Of a stretch of DNA of 64,000 nucleotides, positions 22,986-33,239 are shown piece after piece. The stretch lies in NCBI GenBank assembly GCA_011109175.1, contig RDEW01000003.1:996421-1060420 (forward strand). Reading direction: 5' to 3'. Within the stretch, counting starts at the first letter, position 1. The number at the start of each line of letters is the position of its first letter. Position numbers and translations under genes: made by a program. This DNA is from Dicyema japonicum (taxonomy: Eukaryota > Dicyemida > Rhombozoa > Dicyemidae). The notes below the pieces were generated by a model. That model made no database searches, had not been told where the DNA came from, and saw only the letters and a list, made by a program, of their open reading frames with translations.

Positions 22986-23253
22986 TGATTCCGACCAGAT
23001 GTTTTACATCTCATCCGCCTAATCTGTCAGTTTTTTATTAAAAGTTAAAAAAATATAATTTCAATTATTATAAGCATTAGATGTTATGTAATGTTTTCGT
23101 ATTTCCATTTCGAATTCGTTAATGACTCTTTTGCCAATTTACATTTCATCCCACATGAGAGGATAGCTAAACTGATAAAATAAATAACAACAAACAAGAT
23201 GTTACAGCATAAAAATTTTAGATGTTTTTAGAATCAAAAAAACATAAAGTAAA

Positions 23254-23325
23254 CTCCCCAGCTGGGAATCGAACCCAGGTCACCGCGATGACAACGCGGT
23301 ATACTAACCACTATACTACCGGGGA
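23254..23325 (-). tRNA. tRNA-Asp (GTC)
   Basis: The minus strand folds as a cloverleaf: acceptor TCCCCGG with CTGGGGA, D arm TAGTATAGTGGTTAGTA, anticodon stem-loop CCGCG-TTGTCAT-CGCGG (anticodon GTC), T arm CTGGG-TTCGATT-CCCAG, discriminator G. No intron and no encoded CCA. The A and B boxes are intact, so it looks functional. Confidence 0.95.
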
Positions 23326-23561
23326 CATTTATTTTAATTTCTATCAATCATCAACACTTACTATATGAATTTTTAAATGTGTAATAAATACTTGATGCTG
23401 GGCTTGAAGAAATTTAAAGCATATGATCCTGTGTTAGATTATCCGATGACGTCAATAGAAGGAAAAAAAATCTTAATCAAAATATTAGATCATATACTTA
23501 TTTTATTTCAGATTATTCGAGATTTGATTACTCTTAGTTTTTTTGATTTTTATTTATTTAA

Positions 23562-23770
23562 GAGCCGTTGGTACAATGACGGCTGAATTCTTGCAAGAAC
23601 TCGGAGGATTGCTTGCCAGAAAGAAAAGGGATCAACGAGAAGGGTTATGGCTAAGACAAAAGATCGGAATAGCCATACTCCGAGGGAACTCGTTCGCAAT
23701 CCACGCAGCAGGTTTCCTCAACTGACATTTGTTTAATTGTTAAAAAAAATTTTACAAAATCAAATTAATA
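23562..23770 (+). pseudogene. Retroelement family A, 3' terminus
   Basis: Reads AVGTMTAEFLQELGGLLARK, KRDQREGLWLRQKIGIAILR and GNSFAIHAAGFLN, then a stop. Nearly identical to 30586-30795, including the first 3' non-coding bases (catttgtttaattgttaaaa), so the two copies are recent. A minus-strand piece at 50303-50395 is a third. Confidence 0.75.
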
Positions 23771-23839
23771 TCGCTAAAAAAAAACTTTAGGAGTTGTCTT
23801 AAGATGCTTCAAGAATCATATGGATAAATTATCTATTGA

Positions 23840-24112
23840 AGAATCAACGAGGACTTACATCAATCGGTTGTGCTGAAGAGAACGCTCGAAAGTATGCTCA
23901 TTGAACATAAGCATGGGATGAAGGTATACGATGAAGAGTACGCCTCTGCTACCTCCCAACTTGTGGAACTGGCATGCCGTGAGGACAGCCCATTGGTCTC
24001 TAACGGAGATATTTTGACTGAATCTGATGTGGAGATGCGGAGTAACAGGGAGGTTCTAAGAGAAGAAGAGGGATTACCAACAATCTGGATCAAAATACGC
24101 TTAATTAGTTAA
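23840..24112 (+). pseudogene. Retroelement family F, extreme C-terminus
   Basis: Reads VLKRTLESMLIEHKHGMKVY, EEYASATSQLVELACREDSP and a Glu-rich end before a stop. VLKRTLES joins it to the fragments at 5583 and 8375. Confidence 0.55.
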
Positions 24113-24139
24113 TTTACTCGTTATTATTATTTTATTTTG

Positions 24140-24560
24140 GTTTATATTGAGAAATGCATTTCAAGAAAATCTGGACCGTCTTGACGAATGGCTATCGAAG
24201 AGTCGCCTAGCTGCCAGCAGTGAAAAGTCCATCACAACCCTATTTACTTCAGACAAGAGACTGGAAGACAGACGGTCAAACTAAAGAAAACAATCAAGCC
24301 ATTCCTATCAAAGATTTCAATGTATCCTTGGGTGACTTTTACATGCACATGTAATTCTCGCCCCGTGTTGAAAACGTTATTAAAAATGCGAAAAAGAAAA
24401 CTAATGTTTTGAAATGCCTCACAAACTCTGAAAACGAAAGCATACTTTTGGGCACTATTTATAAACAATACATCGAATCATGTATCTCTTACGCATGTGC
24501 TATGGGGGCCAATCATCTCTTGGACAAATGTCTTGAAGATCGAGGCTAGCCGAAAAGAGC
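24140..24560 (+). pseudogene. Jockey-like RT fragment
   Basis: Frames give NLDRLDEWLSKSRLAASSEK, SITTLFTSDKRLEDRQ, then VENVIKNAKKKTNVLKCLTN and YKQYIESCISYACAMG, collinear with 4140-4510 in the element at 3960. Frame-shifted. Confidence 0.65.
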
Positions 24561-24569
24561 CTCCAAAAT

Positions 24570-24810
24570 CACGGAACGCTGAACTTCTGGAGAGTTCCAG
24601 CCACCAATGCCTCTTGAAACCTTGATACGAATGAACCATGGAACACGCCGTCGTGACTGCGAAGATCCGATCACTGGACCGATACGTGCTTGTGCGGGGT
24701 CGAGGGAGGAGCATTGGGCCAAGATGAGGTCCCTGCTAGGGCGTGCTGGGATCACGTGATTCGTTTGTTTGTGTAACCGTGGTCTCTGGTGTTATTATTA
24801 TTCTTTCTTA
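24570..24810 (+). pseudogene. Retroelement family G, 3' end
   Basis: Ends EEHWAKMRSLLGRAGIT and stop (about 24,760), followed by the conserved tail tgtgtaaccgtggtctctgg and (ATT)n. Upstream, cctcttgaaac...cgtcgtgactgcgaagatcc matches the minus-strand copy at 49010-49235. Confidence 0.6.
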
Positions 24811-24859
24811 CAGTTTCATTTCATGAGGTCCATCCTTTTCCTGGACGATCGAATATCTT

Positions 24860-25075
24860 AGCTATATTGAAAAGGATTACCGAACGACGAACAATGAATC
24901 ACTGGAAAGAAATGTTTACTTTCAAACACTCCAGAAACCCATCTAAATTGTGGACCAGTAACACCTCACCTTGTCCTTGTCTATCAAAGACTTGTGTAGA
25001 GTGATGGAAAAACATTGATCAAGTTGAAAGCTCTGCTAGGACGTACCGAGATGACGTAGTTATCTAATTTTTGTT
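24860..25075 (+). pseudogene. Retroelement family G, second 3' end
   Basis: Decayed tandem neighbour of the previous copy, ending LIKLKALLGRTEMT and a stop at about 25,060, then ttgtttacccgtagtaattt. Confidence 0.4.
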
Positions 25076-25328
25076 TACCCGTAGTAATTTGTTATAAATT
25101 ATTATTTAAAAAAATCAAATTGGATGTGTCCTTTGATTACTCAGTTAAGTATCATTCCATTATTTGTGGAAAATAATCAATTAAGTACAATATTTGGCTA
25201 ATTATTTCAATTATGCTAAGCAGACGTATTATGCTCGCCTTAATTATCGCTGGTTTTATCGAAGAAAAAAACTGTTATGGTAGTTTAGAGTAAATTATCC
25301 TTAGGAAAACACGGATAATAAATCGCAG

Positions 25329-26025
25329 TTAAAATTCATAGAAGACGAATTGACGGAAGAACTGGGAAAGTACAGCAGTCAGCGAATTCGATATTTACGA
25401 ATGCAGATGCAGAGTCAACCGTCGGACTGTTATATTCAGGCGAAAGACATCGATAAAATATTTGAGGTTCGTGTCACCAAATAAGTTAGGATTCTGGGGT
25501 GATCATTAATCCTAACATCTATCCAATTTTGATTAAAAGTTTCGAAAATCGTTCTTTAGTCAACTATGAGTCACTTTACCAATATTTATCTGAAATCCAC
25601 GATAAAGCAAGTAAATTTTCTATGCAAGTTCCCAAGAGAAGGCTAAGGATGATGTTGACCCTCAAATTAATGAAACAGAATTTCGCTACGTCGGTGAAAA
25701 TGAGCTCATGGAACGTCTTGAACAACAACTTTGCAGAAACAAGGGTCATTTTAAGCTGAAAGAATTATCGCTAAAAGCTGCAGGTTTAGACGCCGATAAA
25801 AATGGGTTGGTCTCCCATAAAAAGGTGATTTTTTTAGTTTTAGAGTAGCTATACGAATTATGCGGCGAACTGGATGCTCCGGTATATGGAGTTTTATTGG
25901 AACAAATTTTAAATTTATTTCAGTTGGAGGAATCAAATAAAGTGAGGTACGATTGGATTTAACTTGTCCAGGTGGATGGACTTTGTAAATTATCTGATTA
26001 TAGCCCACAAGAGACTAAACGGTAA
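25329..26025 (+). CDS. EF-hand protein, possibly C1orf87/CREF-like; 5' end not found
   Basis: Exons joined across small introns (25467-25489, 23 nt; gtaaattttct...cccaag, 26 nt; gtgattttttt...gagtag; gtgaggtacga...tgtccag) read ELTEELGKYSSQRIRYLRMQ, then NPNIYPILIKSFENRSLVNY and ESLYQYLSEIHDKA. Next comes EFRYVGENELMERLEQQLCR, followed by LKAAGLDADKNGLVSHKKLY, a canonical EF-hand loop (D-x-D-x-N-G-x-V). The end is VYGVLLEQILNLFQ...DGLCKLSDYSPQETKR and TAA. The mix of an SFxNRSxVNYxxLxxyL motif and EF-hands recalls the C1orf87 family; I hold that loosely. The start codon lies upstream and is unresolved. EML follows within 260 nt on the same strand. Confidence 0.6.
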
Positions 26026-26276
26026 ATACAAGTCACCCGAGATTGAACAAAATATAGACATTTCTGACTTTTCCATTTCAGTTGAGGTGACGAATAAATC
26101 TAAACCTTTAGGAAAACCCGAAAGAATCGCCCGATCTGTTGGAATCATCCACCGCTGATAATTTTGGTAGTATTTTTGGTTACATTTGATGAGGAAAACA
26201 ATCATGCGAAGGAAATATCAGAAAACGCGGGATATTTAAACCCGGAAAATAATTTCGGAAATATTACCGATTCTAG

Positions 26277-28394
26277 AGTTAAATCTACCAGATAAAAACT
26301 TGAAATTGGACTGGATGTTCAAATTCTGCTAATTTAGATATGGGAGTAACCTAAATATGCGGGGGTCGTCATTTCATATCTCCAAAAATGCAGTCATTTA
26401 CTGTGTGAATAAATTTGTGATTATTTACGACTCAACAATGCATTCTCAGCGGTATTATTTGAAGCATACAAATTCAATATATTTGTAAGATCTAAAGCCA
26501 CTGATTTAGCATCGAAGTCGATTCTACGGAAACGTTCGTCGCAAGCTGCCAGAAAGGCAAAAATTATGAAAATGTAAAAATCACTTGAAAATTACTTCTA
26601 GGATCTAATCTACTTGTGGCGAGTAGATGACCTCAATACAACTGGTATATTTGAGGTCGCGGCAAATTACCGTGTTTCGGGGTTCAGTTCAAAGGAGTAA
26701 ATGTTACAGTCCTATAACTTTCAGAGTGAAGTCGTAGTTTTAGAAAGCAACGACGAACTCAAGTTGCACAGCTTCATCATCATCGATACAAGTGGGGTTC
26801 TCAAATTCAAATTCGAAAAAGTTTGTTGGTTGACTCTATTAAGTTCGAATCAAATAAAATATTGTCATTCAGTCAAAACCCTTACAAAATAAGTGAATAC
26901 GTGGTTGCGGGGGTGGAAGTCCTAATGTGGTGGACCATCAACGACAAAACCTGTTCATTTATTAGCGCCAATTATCAAGTTTTTTATTTAGCGAGCAATG
27001 CAGAATCATTTACGGCCGAAATATGTTAATGCTCTTGCATTCGTGAGAGACGGAAGGCTGATAACTGGGGACTCAAACGGTACCCTATATGTTTGGTCAA
27101 ATGATGACGCAAAAGTCATTACAAACTTCATAAAGCACGCCCATGAAGTACAACGTGAATTTTTGGAATATTTAGAGTCCCATAATCGGCTTGATGTTTG
27201 AGAAAAATATGATCACGACATTTGCCTAAATGGGAACATTAGAACTTGGAGTTGGACGCTGTATATGGATAAAATAATGGAAACTCGAGTATTTTATCAA
27301 AAAATTAAGATTCCCTTCGAAATATGGTTCAATCAGGAATATCAAAGTAAAAAATGATGTTATTTATTTTGCGACGTCAAAAAATTCGATTTTATCGGCG
27401 AAATACGACTGTGAACTGTTCCAAGATAATTTTGAGCACATGAGAACGTTGTTGCCTGTATTTTTGAATATACAAAATTCAGGAACATTGGTGTTCTATT
27501 CTCAGAAAAAATTGGGGAAAGTACATTTGGGGTCGTTGAAAATAATTATTTGGGAATTTATGACGTCGATGTTAAAAAAATAGTCGAAATTCACAAATTA
27601 TCAGTTATTGTCGATATAACGAGTTTTTAGAGCAATTCGACGTCTGCCTGTAATTGGACGGCTCCACTTTTAACTGTGGGGACAAAGTCAGGGGAGATAA
27701 TTATTTATCTCTTAAAAGTTGGCGAAAACGCCAGGAAAGTGTACAATTTTAAAGTGTCGGAGGTGAAGATTACAGTTATTCAATTTTATAAAGGCAAACG
27801 GCTATTTGAGTGTTAGATTTGTCGTATTTATCCCTCGGCGATGAATCAGGAGAAATATTTGTTCTGAAATACGAAAATGAACGGTGGAACCTTCTAAGAT
27901 CATTTTCGGTATAAAAATCATTTAAAGAAGGTTTTTAAAACCGCGGTATTTGCGATTGACTGGAGCCAAGACGGAATGTCCCTGCGAGCTTGCTCCGATC
28001 AATTTGATCACGTTCAGTGCTATTTGGCAGACAGAGCGGAATCTGATTCGTTTATGACGGAAAACTGCTATTTTGGAATTAAAAATTCTGGTGTGCTTTT
28101 TTAAGTTATTCTGCTTAGAAATTTGGAGATCGGAAATGCTTAGAAATTCTAGAATAAAATCAATCCACCACTGCAAAAATAAAGGACTTTTGGCTGTTTC
28201 AAATGAAAGGGGGTACTGGGCATTTTTAATCTTTCTGTTCGAATAAAAATGTAACGAATGTCTAATTTTAGAGTTTTTGTAATACATATAAAATTTCTCC
28301 AAAGTTGTCTAACCTAAAGTTCATTTCTGATTATTTATTGTCGACATGCGATGAAGCAATCATTCAGTGGAAAGTAGTTAATTTAAATCAATAA
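26277..28394 (+). CDS. EML: EML-family microtubule-associated WD40 protein; 5' end not found
   Basis: EML proteins bind tubulin and microtubules through a HELP motif plus tandem WD40 propellers. Here the HELP motif is LPDKNLKLDW-IYG, split by a 21-nt intron (26317-26337). It is followed by CVNKFVIIYD-STMHSQRYYL, then KGKNYENDLIYLWRVDDLNT, SEYVVAGVEVLMWWTIND, VNALAFVRDGRLITGDSNGT with LYVWSN, YFATSKNSILSAKY, TVGTKSGEIIIYL, LGDESGEIFVLKYENERW, AVFAIDWSQDGMSLRACSD and the last blade FISDYLLSTCDEAIIQWK. The blade order matches vertebrate EML from HELP to the end. The N-terminal coiled-coil part and start are not identified. All introns I placed with confidence are 21-28 nt. The minus frame 27922-28302 is a shadow. 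Confidence 0.85.
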
Positions 28395-28449
28395 ACGTTT
28401 AATAAACTTCAACATTTTATAGCTTCAGTTTTAATGAGACTTATCTCTA

Positions 28450-28645
28450 CTATCATCAGTCATCCACGTGGTCGGAAAGTTAAGGTGGTGACGGATTTCT
28501 ATCGCACATAATGTCTACTTAGTCTCATCATGGATGACATCCCTTGTCTTTTCCCCGTAAGCATGGATAAGGTGATGGACTTAGAAAAAACTGAAAACCT
28601 GAAGTTAGTGTAGGACTCGGGTTCGAATCTTGTTATATGTAAGTG
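28450..28645 (+). repeat. Dispersed family B copy
   Basis: Contains ccacgtggtcggaaagttaa, ggtggtgacgg, catggataaggtgatggact and, at its end, actcgggttcgaatcttgtt, a B-box/T-arm-like piece. Starts only about 55 nt past the EML stop. Confidence 0.55.
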
Positions 28646-28888
28646 AGTTTATGGTTATAATTTTTTGACCTTGAAAAAGTCAAATCGAGTCTTTGATTAT
28701 CATAATTTTATTTTTATGCGGCGAACTTTAAATTTGAACGAGCTGATAGTGAAAGATCCGAAGAAAAGCACGAAAAAGACATGTGTGCAATAGAGCCACG
28801 TCACCAGCTCAACCAAAAAAGTCGCGGTAAATTACCGTCGCCAGGGAGCAAAATAGTCCCCGATGGAATACCTGAAGACAAATACGCA

Positions 28889-29216
28889 CAATAATAATAA
28901 CAGCCTTTTCACTAGAGCCATAATATTTATAGCTCCGCACAAGCAGGGCACACTTTATTTAAGTCAAGAACAGTTAATTTTAACTAATCGTAGAACTAAG
29001 GAATGATCTTCACTTATTTTTCTTTTTCTTGTGTGTGGGTCCTTTCTAAACAATCCAGTTCCGCAGTGAGTATCCACTGATGGCGGCGTCACTCGTCAAA
29101 CCCTTTTGGCATTGTAGATGCGTGGAACTTTCCACCAGCTGAACAGCAGTGAGAATCAAACCCGTAACCTAAGTCACTTTTGCCTGACACCTAAATACTA
29201 TGCCACCCGGCTGCAC
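28889..29216 (-). mobile_element. SINE-1 copy, full length (reference copy)
   Basis: Best preserved copy, read on the minus strand. The tRNA-like head has A box tggcatagtatttagg and B box acgggtttgattctc. Then the core (gttccacgcatctacaatgc, gtttgacgagtgacgccgcc, atcagtggatactcactgcg), the pyrimidine/purine linker, agttctacgattagttaaaa, and the tail (aaataaagtgtgccctgctt, gcggagctataaatattatg, gctctagtgaaaaggctg) ending in (TTA)n. A short gcaca lies at both ends and may be a target duplication. Confidence 0.8.
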
Positions 29217-29344
29217 AAGCGGAACCTTAATTAAATAAATTACTTTTTTGGTTATTTGAAAAGTGCTATTAATAATAATAAACCCTAAATTTATGTGATT
29301 TCCAGCGTGGTAGATTATTTTTTTGTAATGGGTACTTGCAGAGG

Positions 29345-29470
29345 TTCGCGGTTGCCCTGACTTCGTGGATATTCCCTCTCAGGAAAGCGAGCGATATTCG
29401 CTCAAATAACCAGCAGCGCTCACGGGGATCTCCTGATCGTGTAGCAATACAATTTCCTAGACGATTGAAA
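29345..29470. repeat. Dispersed repeat C, copy 2
   Basis: Matches 4960-5075 (tgacttcgtggatattccct, gatattcgctcaaataacc, gcagcgctcac, aatttcctagacg). Confidence 0.55.
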
Positions 29471-29569
29471 ATCGTCGCTTATTAATTAAATCACAAAAAA
29501 TATGTAATAAATTGTAATTTTTATCGATTTTGTTTGGAAATTTTACTTGGAAATTTCCAGCGGTAAAAA

Positions 29570-29582
29570 TAATATATAAAGA
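29570..29582 (+). promoter_or_regulatory. TATA-like box upstream of small ORF
   Basis: The sequence taatatataaagaat lies about 25 nt before the ORF start at 29604. TATATAAAG is a good TATA match, but in DNA this AT-rich chance matches are common. Confidence 0.3.
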
Positions 29583-29603
29583 ATTTTGAGCGGTGGAATT
29601 GAA

Positions 29604-29837
29604 ATGTCAACGTCTGTGTGGGTGTGCAGGAGTGGCTCTTCAATCTTTGTTGTCCCAACTGTTTCTGAAGGACAGGTTGCTATCTATGACCGACAATTCT
29701 CTGATTCCAGTGAAGGAATGGAAATTTTGGCAAGACGACTTTCAGATGCGGGACTCCAACAAGTGGCGGATTTTGAATTTGAGACTGAACTTCCGGATGA
29801 CGCAATTGTCTCGGCTCTTACGGAAAACGTTGATTAG
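29604..29837 (+). CDS. Small intronless ORF, 77 aa, unknown
   Basis: MSTSVWVCRSGSSIFVVPTV, QVAIYDRQFSDSSEGMEILA, DAGLQQVADFEFETELPDDA and a stop. The acidic C-terminal half and even amino-acid mix are unlike the transposon debris around it. A second frame over the same bases is also open, so chance is not excluded. No family recognised. Confidence 0.35.
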   Translation: MSTSVWVCRSGSSIFVVPTVSEGQVAIYDRQFSDSSEGMEILARRLSDAGLQQVADFEFETELPDDAIVSALTENVD

Positions 29838-30079
29838 TTTTTAGTGATTCTCTGTTTTTTAGTTTGTTTTCTGTTCATTCTGAATATTTCAATGGAAAAT
29901 TAAGTTTTTAATAGAAATGCACCCCCTCTTGAAAAGGGTACTTGTCTAGAGAAGTGTAGACACTTTCCTGCATCAAAATCAATATATTTTATTTTTTAGT
30001 AAATTAATTTATTATTCCAAACATCAAAGTTAAATCGAGTTAACTAAGTCTTTGATCCTGACGTTTTCAGTAGAACCAT

Positions 30080-30450
30080 CATCCAAGAACAGTGATACTC
30101 CTCGGCAGTGAGCGTAATAGATGGAATAAATATATGGTTCCTTTTGAATGCCGGCCAGGTATTGGGCGTTTCTTGAGTAAGGTGAATCCGATTACGTCGG
30201 CATTATGGAGGTAGCGAGATGTAGGTTAAAAAGTGATGATGAGAGAACGGATGCCTGAGTGACAACACTGGGGGGTAGTGAAATCAGAACATATGGGAAT
30301 GTTTGACTCATGAAGGTATGTTTGACTCAGCCTTCCATAAAGTAAGTTTGTTAGCCAGGACTTGACGGAGATTTTTAGAATAACTAATCTTGTTTGAGAG
30401 AGCCGAACGAGAAATGCTGTTAGGATGATTGAGACCAGAACAGTTCTTTA
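30080..30450 (-). pseudogene. Jockey-like RT fragment
   Basis: Minus frames: RLVILKISVKSWLTNLLYGR, then a decayed motif B region (SSLLFNLHLATS) and AQYLAGIQKEPY. Order fits the RT palm of the jockey-like family. Confidence 0.5.
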
Positions 30451-30574
30451 GGGGGTTTTGAATGCACATCATAGATTATTTCATTAATATATCCAACTAG
30501 AGAATTCTCCACATTAATTTAAATCAAGAAATATTCTTGCCTCGGGGATCGCTACCGATTTACTCCTGTTGCGA

Positions 30575-30800
30575 CCGAATCATCGGGAGCCGTTGGTCCA
30601 ATGACCGCTGAATTCTTGCAAGAACTCAAAGGATTGCTTGACAGAAAGAAAAGGGATCAACGAGAAGGGTTATGGCTAAGACAAAAGATAAGAATAGCCA
30701 TACTCCGAGGGAACTCGTTCGCAATCCACGCAGCAGGCTTCCTCAACTGACATTTGTTTAATTGTTAAAAAAATTTTTTGTTTAAAAAAAAATTAAATTT
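30575..30800 (+). pseudogene. Retroelement family A, 3' terminus
   Basis: Reads MTAEFLQELKGLLDRKKRDQ, EGLWLRQKIRIAILRGNSFA, then AAGFLN and a stop. Near twin of 23562-23770. Confidence 0.75.
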
Positions 30801-31699
30801 AAATTAATTTGGCGGTAAATAACATAAAAATTGGTACATCCGTGAATAATATAAACTAGAAAATATTGCTAAAAGTGTTTCACTGAGTTTGAATAGAAAC
30901 ATTTTGTTCAGTGTTTTTTTAGTGTTGTTTTAAATTCATAGCACACTTTCTATTCCCCCACTCAGAGTTACTAACAGATGTGACTGATCCGTGGAACCTT
31001 ATTTATACTCAACTGGTTTCTTCATGAGGAAGAAACCTTGATTGTTATTACGGACACATAAGAGATAGATCTTCTTTCTATGAAGCTGGAATAGAAATGG
31101 TAATAGCAAGAGAAACTATTAATTCCAATTTAGTGGGGGTTGATCATCAACATGGATGTTGAAGAATGGGATAATATATTTATCGGTAAATGATTAATAT
31201 GGTGCTCCGGTTCCCTTTAATTGAAAAATTAAGTCGGAAAGCTCTAATAACGTTTCCAACATAAAATCACCGAAGAGTCGTATTGTTCCCCAAGATTAAC
31301 ACCATTTAGACATTTCATAGCAATTTCTGTGATTGTGAATGATTTTAGATAATAAAAAATCCATTAATGATGCTTGTTCATTGCTACGACTTTTTGTAAT
31401 CATTGAGTAGATTAACGCTAACAACAAGATGGTTATTAACAACCCAAGGAGCACTTAGAAAGATGTTGAAACAACAAGGTGATCCAGTTTTCAATAATCC
31501 TCAAACTCTTGTTATATAATCTTCTGTGTCTCCGTAAGCCAGTGAATTTTCAAACTCTTTGTCGATGAAACTTATTCTGTGGAAAGAAGGATCTATCAAT
31601 TTGAAATTAATGCCTTTTAACAACGAGTATAAATGACTAATATGGTGAATACGCATGATATACACTCATCTTCCTAATTGGACATCACACCTCTCATCA
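30801..31699. other. No gene seen
   Basis: Short frames only and no supportable splice chain. Confidence 0.4.
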
Positions 31700-32140
31700 T
31701 ACCCCTTCATGCAGAAGATGTGCGAGGAGATTCCCACGACACATTAACTTGAATGATGTTGTGAACCTGAGTCTGCCAGACAACTTTCCATACTGGAGCC
31801 CACTGGCCTAGACAGGAGAGATGGAAAGCGACCGGACGGAGTAACAATTTTTCCGTTTGAGGAGGAGAAACCATTAGTTTGGGGTGGAGGAGAACCACGT
31901 GTGTCGACTCTCTATCCCTCACCAATATCACTGGGAGCCCGGTAAAGGCACTGAACGCCGGAGAGAAAGCAGAGGAAAAGAAATATAGTGGACTCCTCGA
32001 AGGATATACCTTCCGCGCGGTTGCTGTCGAGACAACCGGAGTGATAAGTGGTAAGTCCCTCAGACGTATTGCCTCACTGAACGCAAAACGCAACGGCTTA
32101 TCCAGTTGGTTACAGATGAGTGAATTTACCATCTAATTTA
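31700..32140 (+). pseudogene. Retroelement family A, nuclease-like and terminal region
   Basis: In shifted frames: RRDGKRPDGVTIFPFEEEKP with LVW, then AGEKAEEKKYSGLLEGYTFR and AVAVETTGVISGKSLRRIAS. This copy links the KRPDG core seen at 5100-5545 to the VETTG...IAIxRGN terminus seen elsewhere, showing that both belong to one family. Confidence 0.7.
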
Positions 32141-32379
32141 TGCCAATTTTTTTAGCATTCTTTTTTACAATAGCGTCAAAAAAGTAGCCACGCGAATGAC
32201 GCTTGTCTATCCGAAATATGTAGAATCTAAAAAATAAAAATGGCACCGAAGTCGTCAAAAATTAACAGCCTGATAACGGGATGGAATTCAAGAATATGCA
32301 TACTTCAAAGTTATGCGAAGAATTTAACGTAAATTAAATAAATGGAAGGTCGAACAATCCGCAAAGTCAGGGAATTATC

Positions 32380-32640
32380 GACGCTTCAAACAGACTGTAA
32401 CTAGAAGTTTATCCAAAACGATGGTTTCGGATTATAAGTTTGTCAACGACCATCCAGAGGAGTTCCCCTGGACGGCTCTTCCTACACATCCACACTTTTC
32501 CGGTGAAGACTCGGCATGTCAGGAGAATGCGGAGGGACGCATCGGAACACTAGAAAAGATGCGGAGACTGTTGAGGGAGGCTGGGATCACTTGAAATTTT
32601 GTTTATTTTGAATATGACGGTGGTTTTGGTTGAATAAATT
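32380..32640 (+). pseudogene. Retroelement family G, 3' end
   Basis: Frame DYKFVNDHPEEFPWTALPTH, then GRIGTLEKMRRLLREAGIT and stop at about 32,595. Confidence 0.5.
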
Positions 32641-32948
32641 TAATTTAATAATGTTGTGGAATCCTCCCTCTCCGTCCATCTAGATTATCGAGGTATTCCT
32701 GGATTCAACACTGTTGTAGATCCGGTGTTCAGGAAAATCGAGAAACTTATAATAAATTTTTTATTGTTAGTTATTAAAAAATAAGATGAGTTCCAGTTTG
32801 ACTTTGAGAGGGTGAGTTTGCAGTTTTCATATTATAGAAGAATAAATAGGATGATGGGACATCGTTCAAATTATGAATTAGATGTTAGGAGATAATGTAT
32901 TCTATTTTTTATTAATAAATCAAAAACAGGACAGAAAAATTTATTAAA

Positions 32949-33238
32949 GGCTATCTACCCATAATAATTCTGACCTGAAGGTGAACTCAGAAACAAGACA
33001 GAGAAAATTTTATTAAAGGCTATCGATAAAATTAGGGGGAAATTGACCCACCGTAAACGTGTGGGAAGCGGTCTGGCTGAGGCAACGAATTGGGATTGCA
33101 GTTGTCCGCGGAAACGCTTACTCCGTTGTCAGCAGCCGTTCTTCCCCATAGTTAATAAATAATATTTTATTATTAAAAATAAAAAAATTAATAATAAAAA
33201 AATTAGAGGCTATCTACCCATAATAATTCTGACCTGAA
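32949..33238. repeat. 31-bp perfect direct repeats flanking a family A fragment
   Basis: The 31-bp sequence that begins ggctatctacccataataat and ends gacctgaa is present at 32949-32979 and again, identical, at 33208-33238. A partial third match (ttattaaaggctatc) lies at about 33005-33025. Between them is a truncated family A end followed by an A/T-rich stretch. The layout looks like an insertion flanked by a long target duplication. Confidence 0.7.
33005..33160 (+). pseudogene. Retroelement family A, 3' terminus
   Basis: Frame EAVWLRQRIGIAVVRGNAYS and VVS, matching the WLRQKIGIAILRGNSF block of the other copies. Very short. Confidence 0.6.
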
Positions 33239-33239
33239 T

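Noticed and set aside
27922-28302. 126-codon minus-strand ORF
   Set aside because: It lies antisense to well-supported EML WD40 exons on the plus strand.
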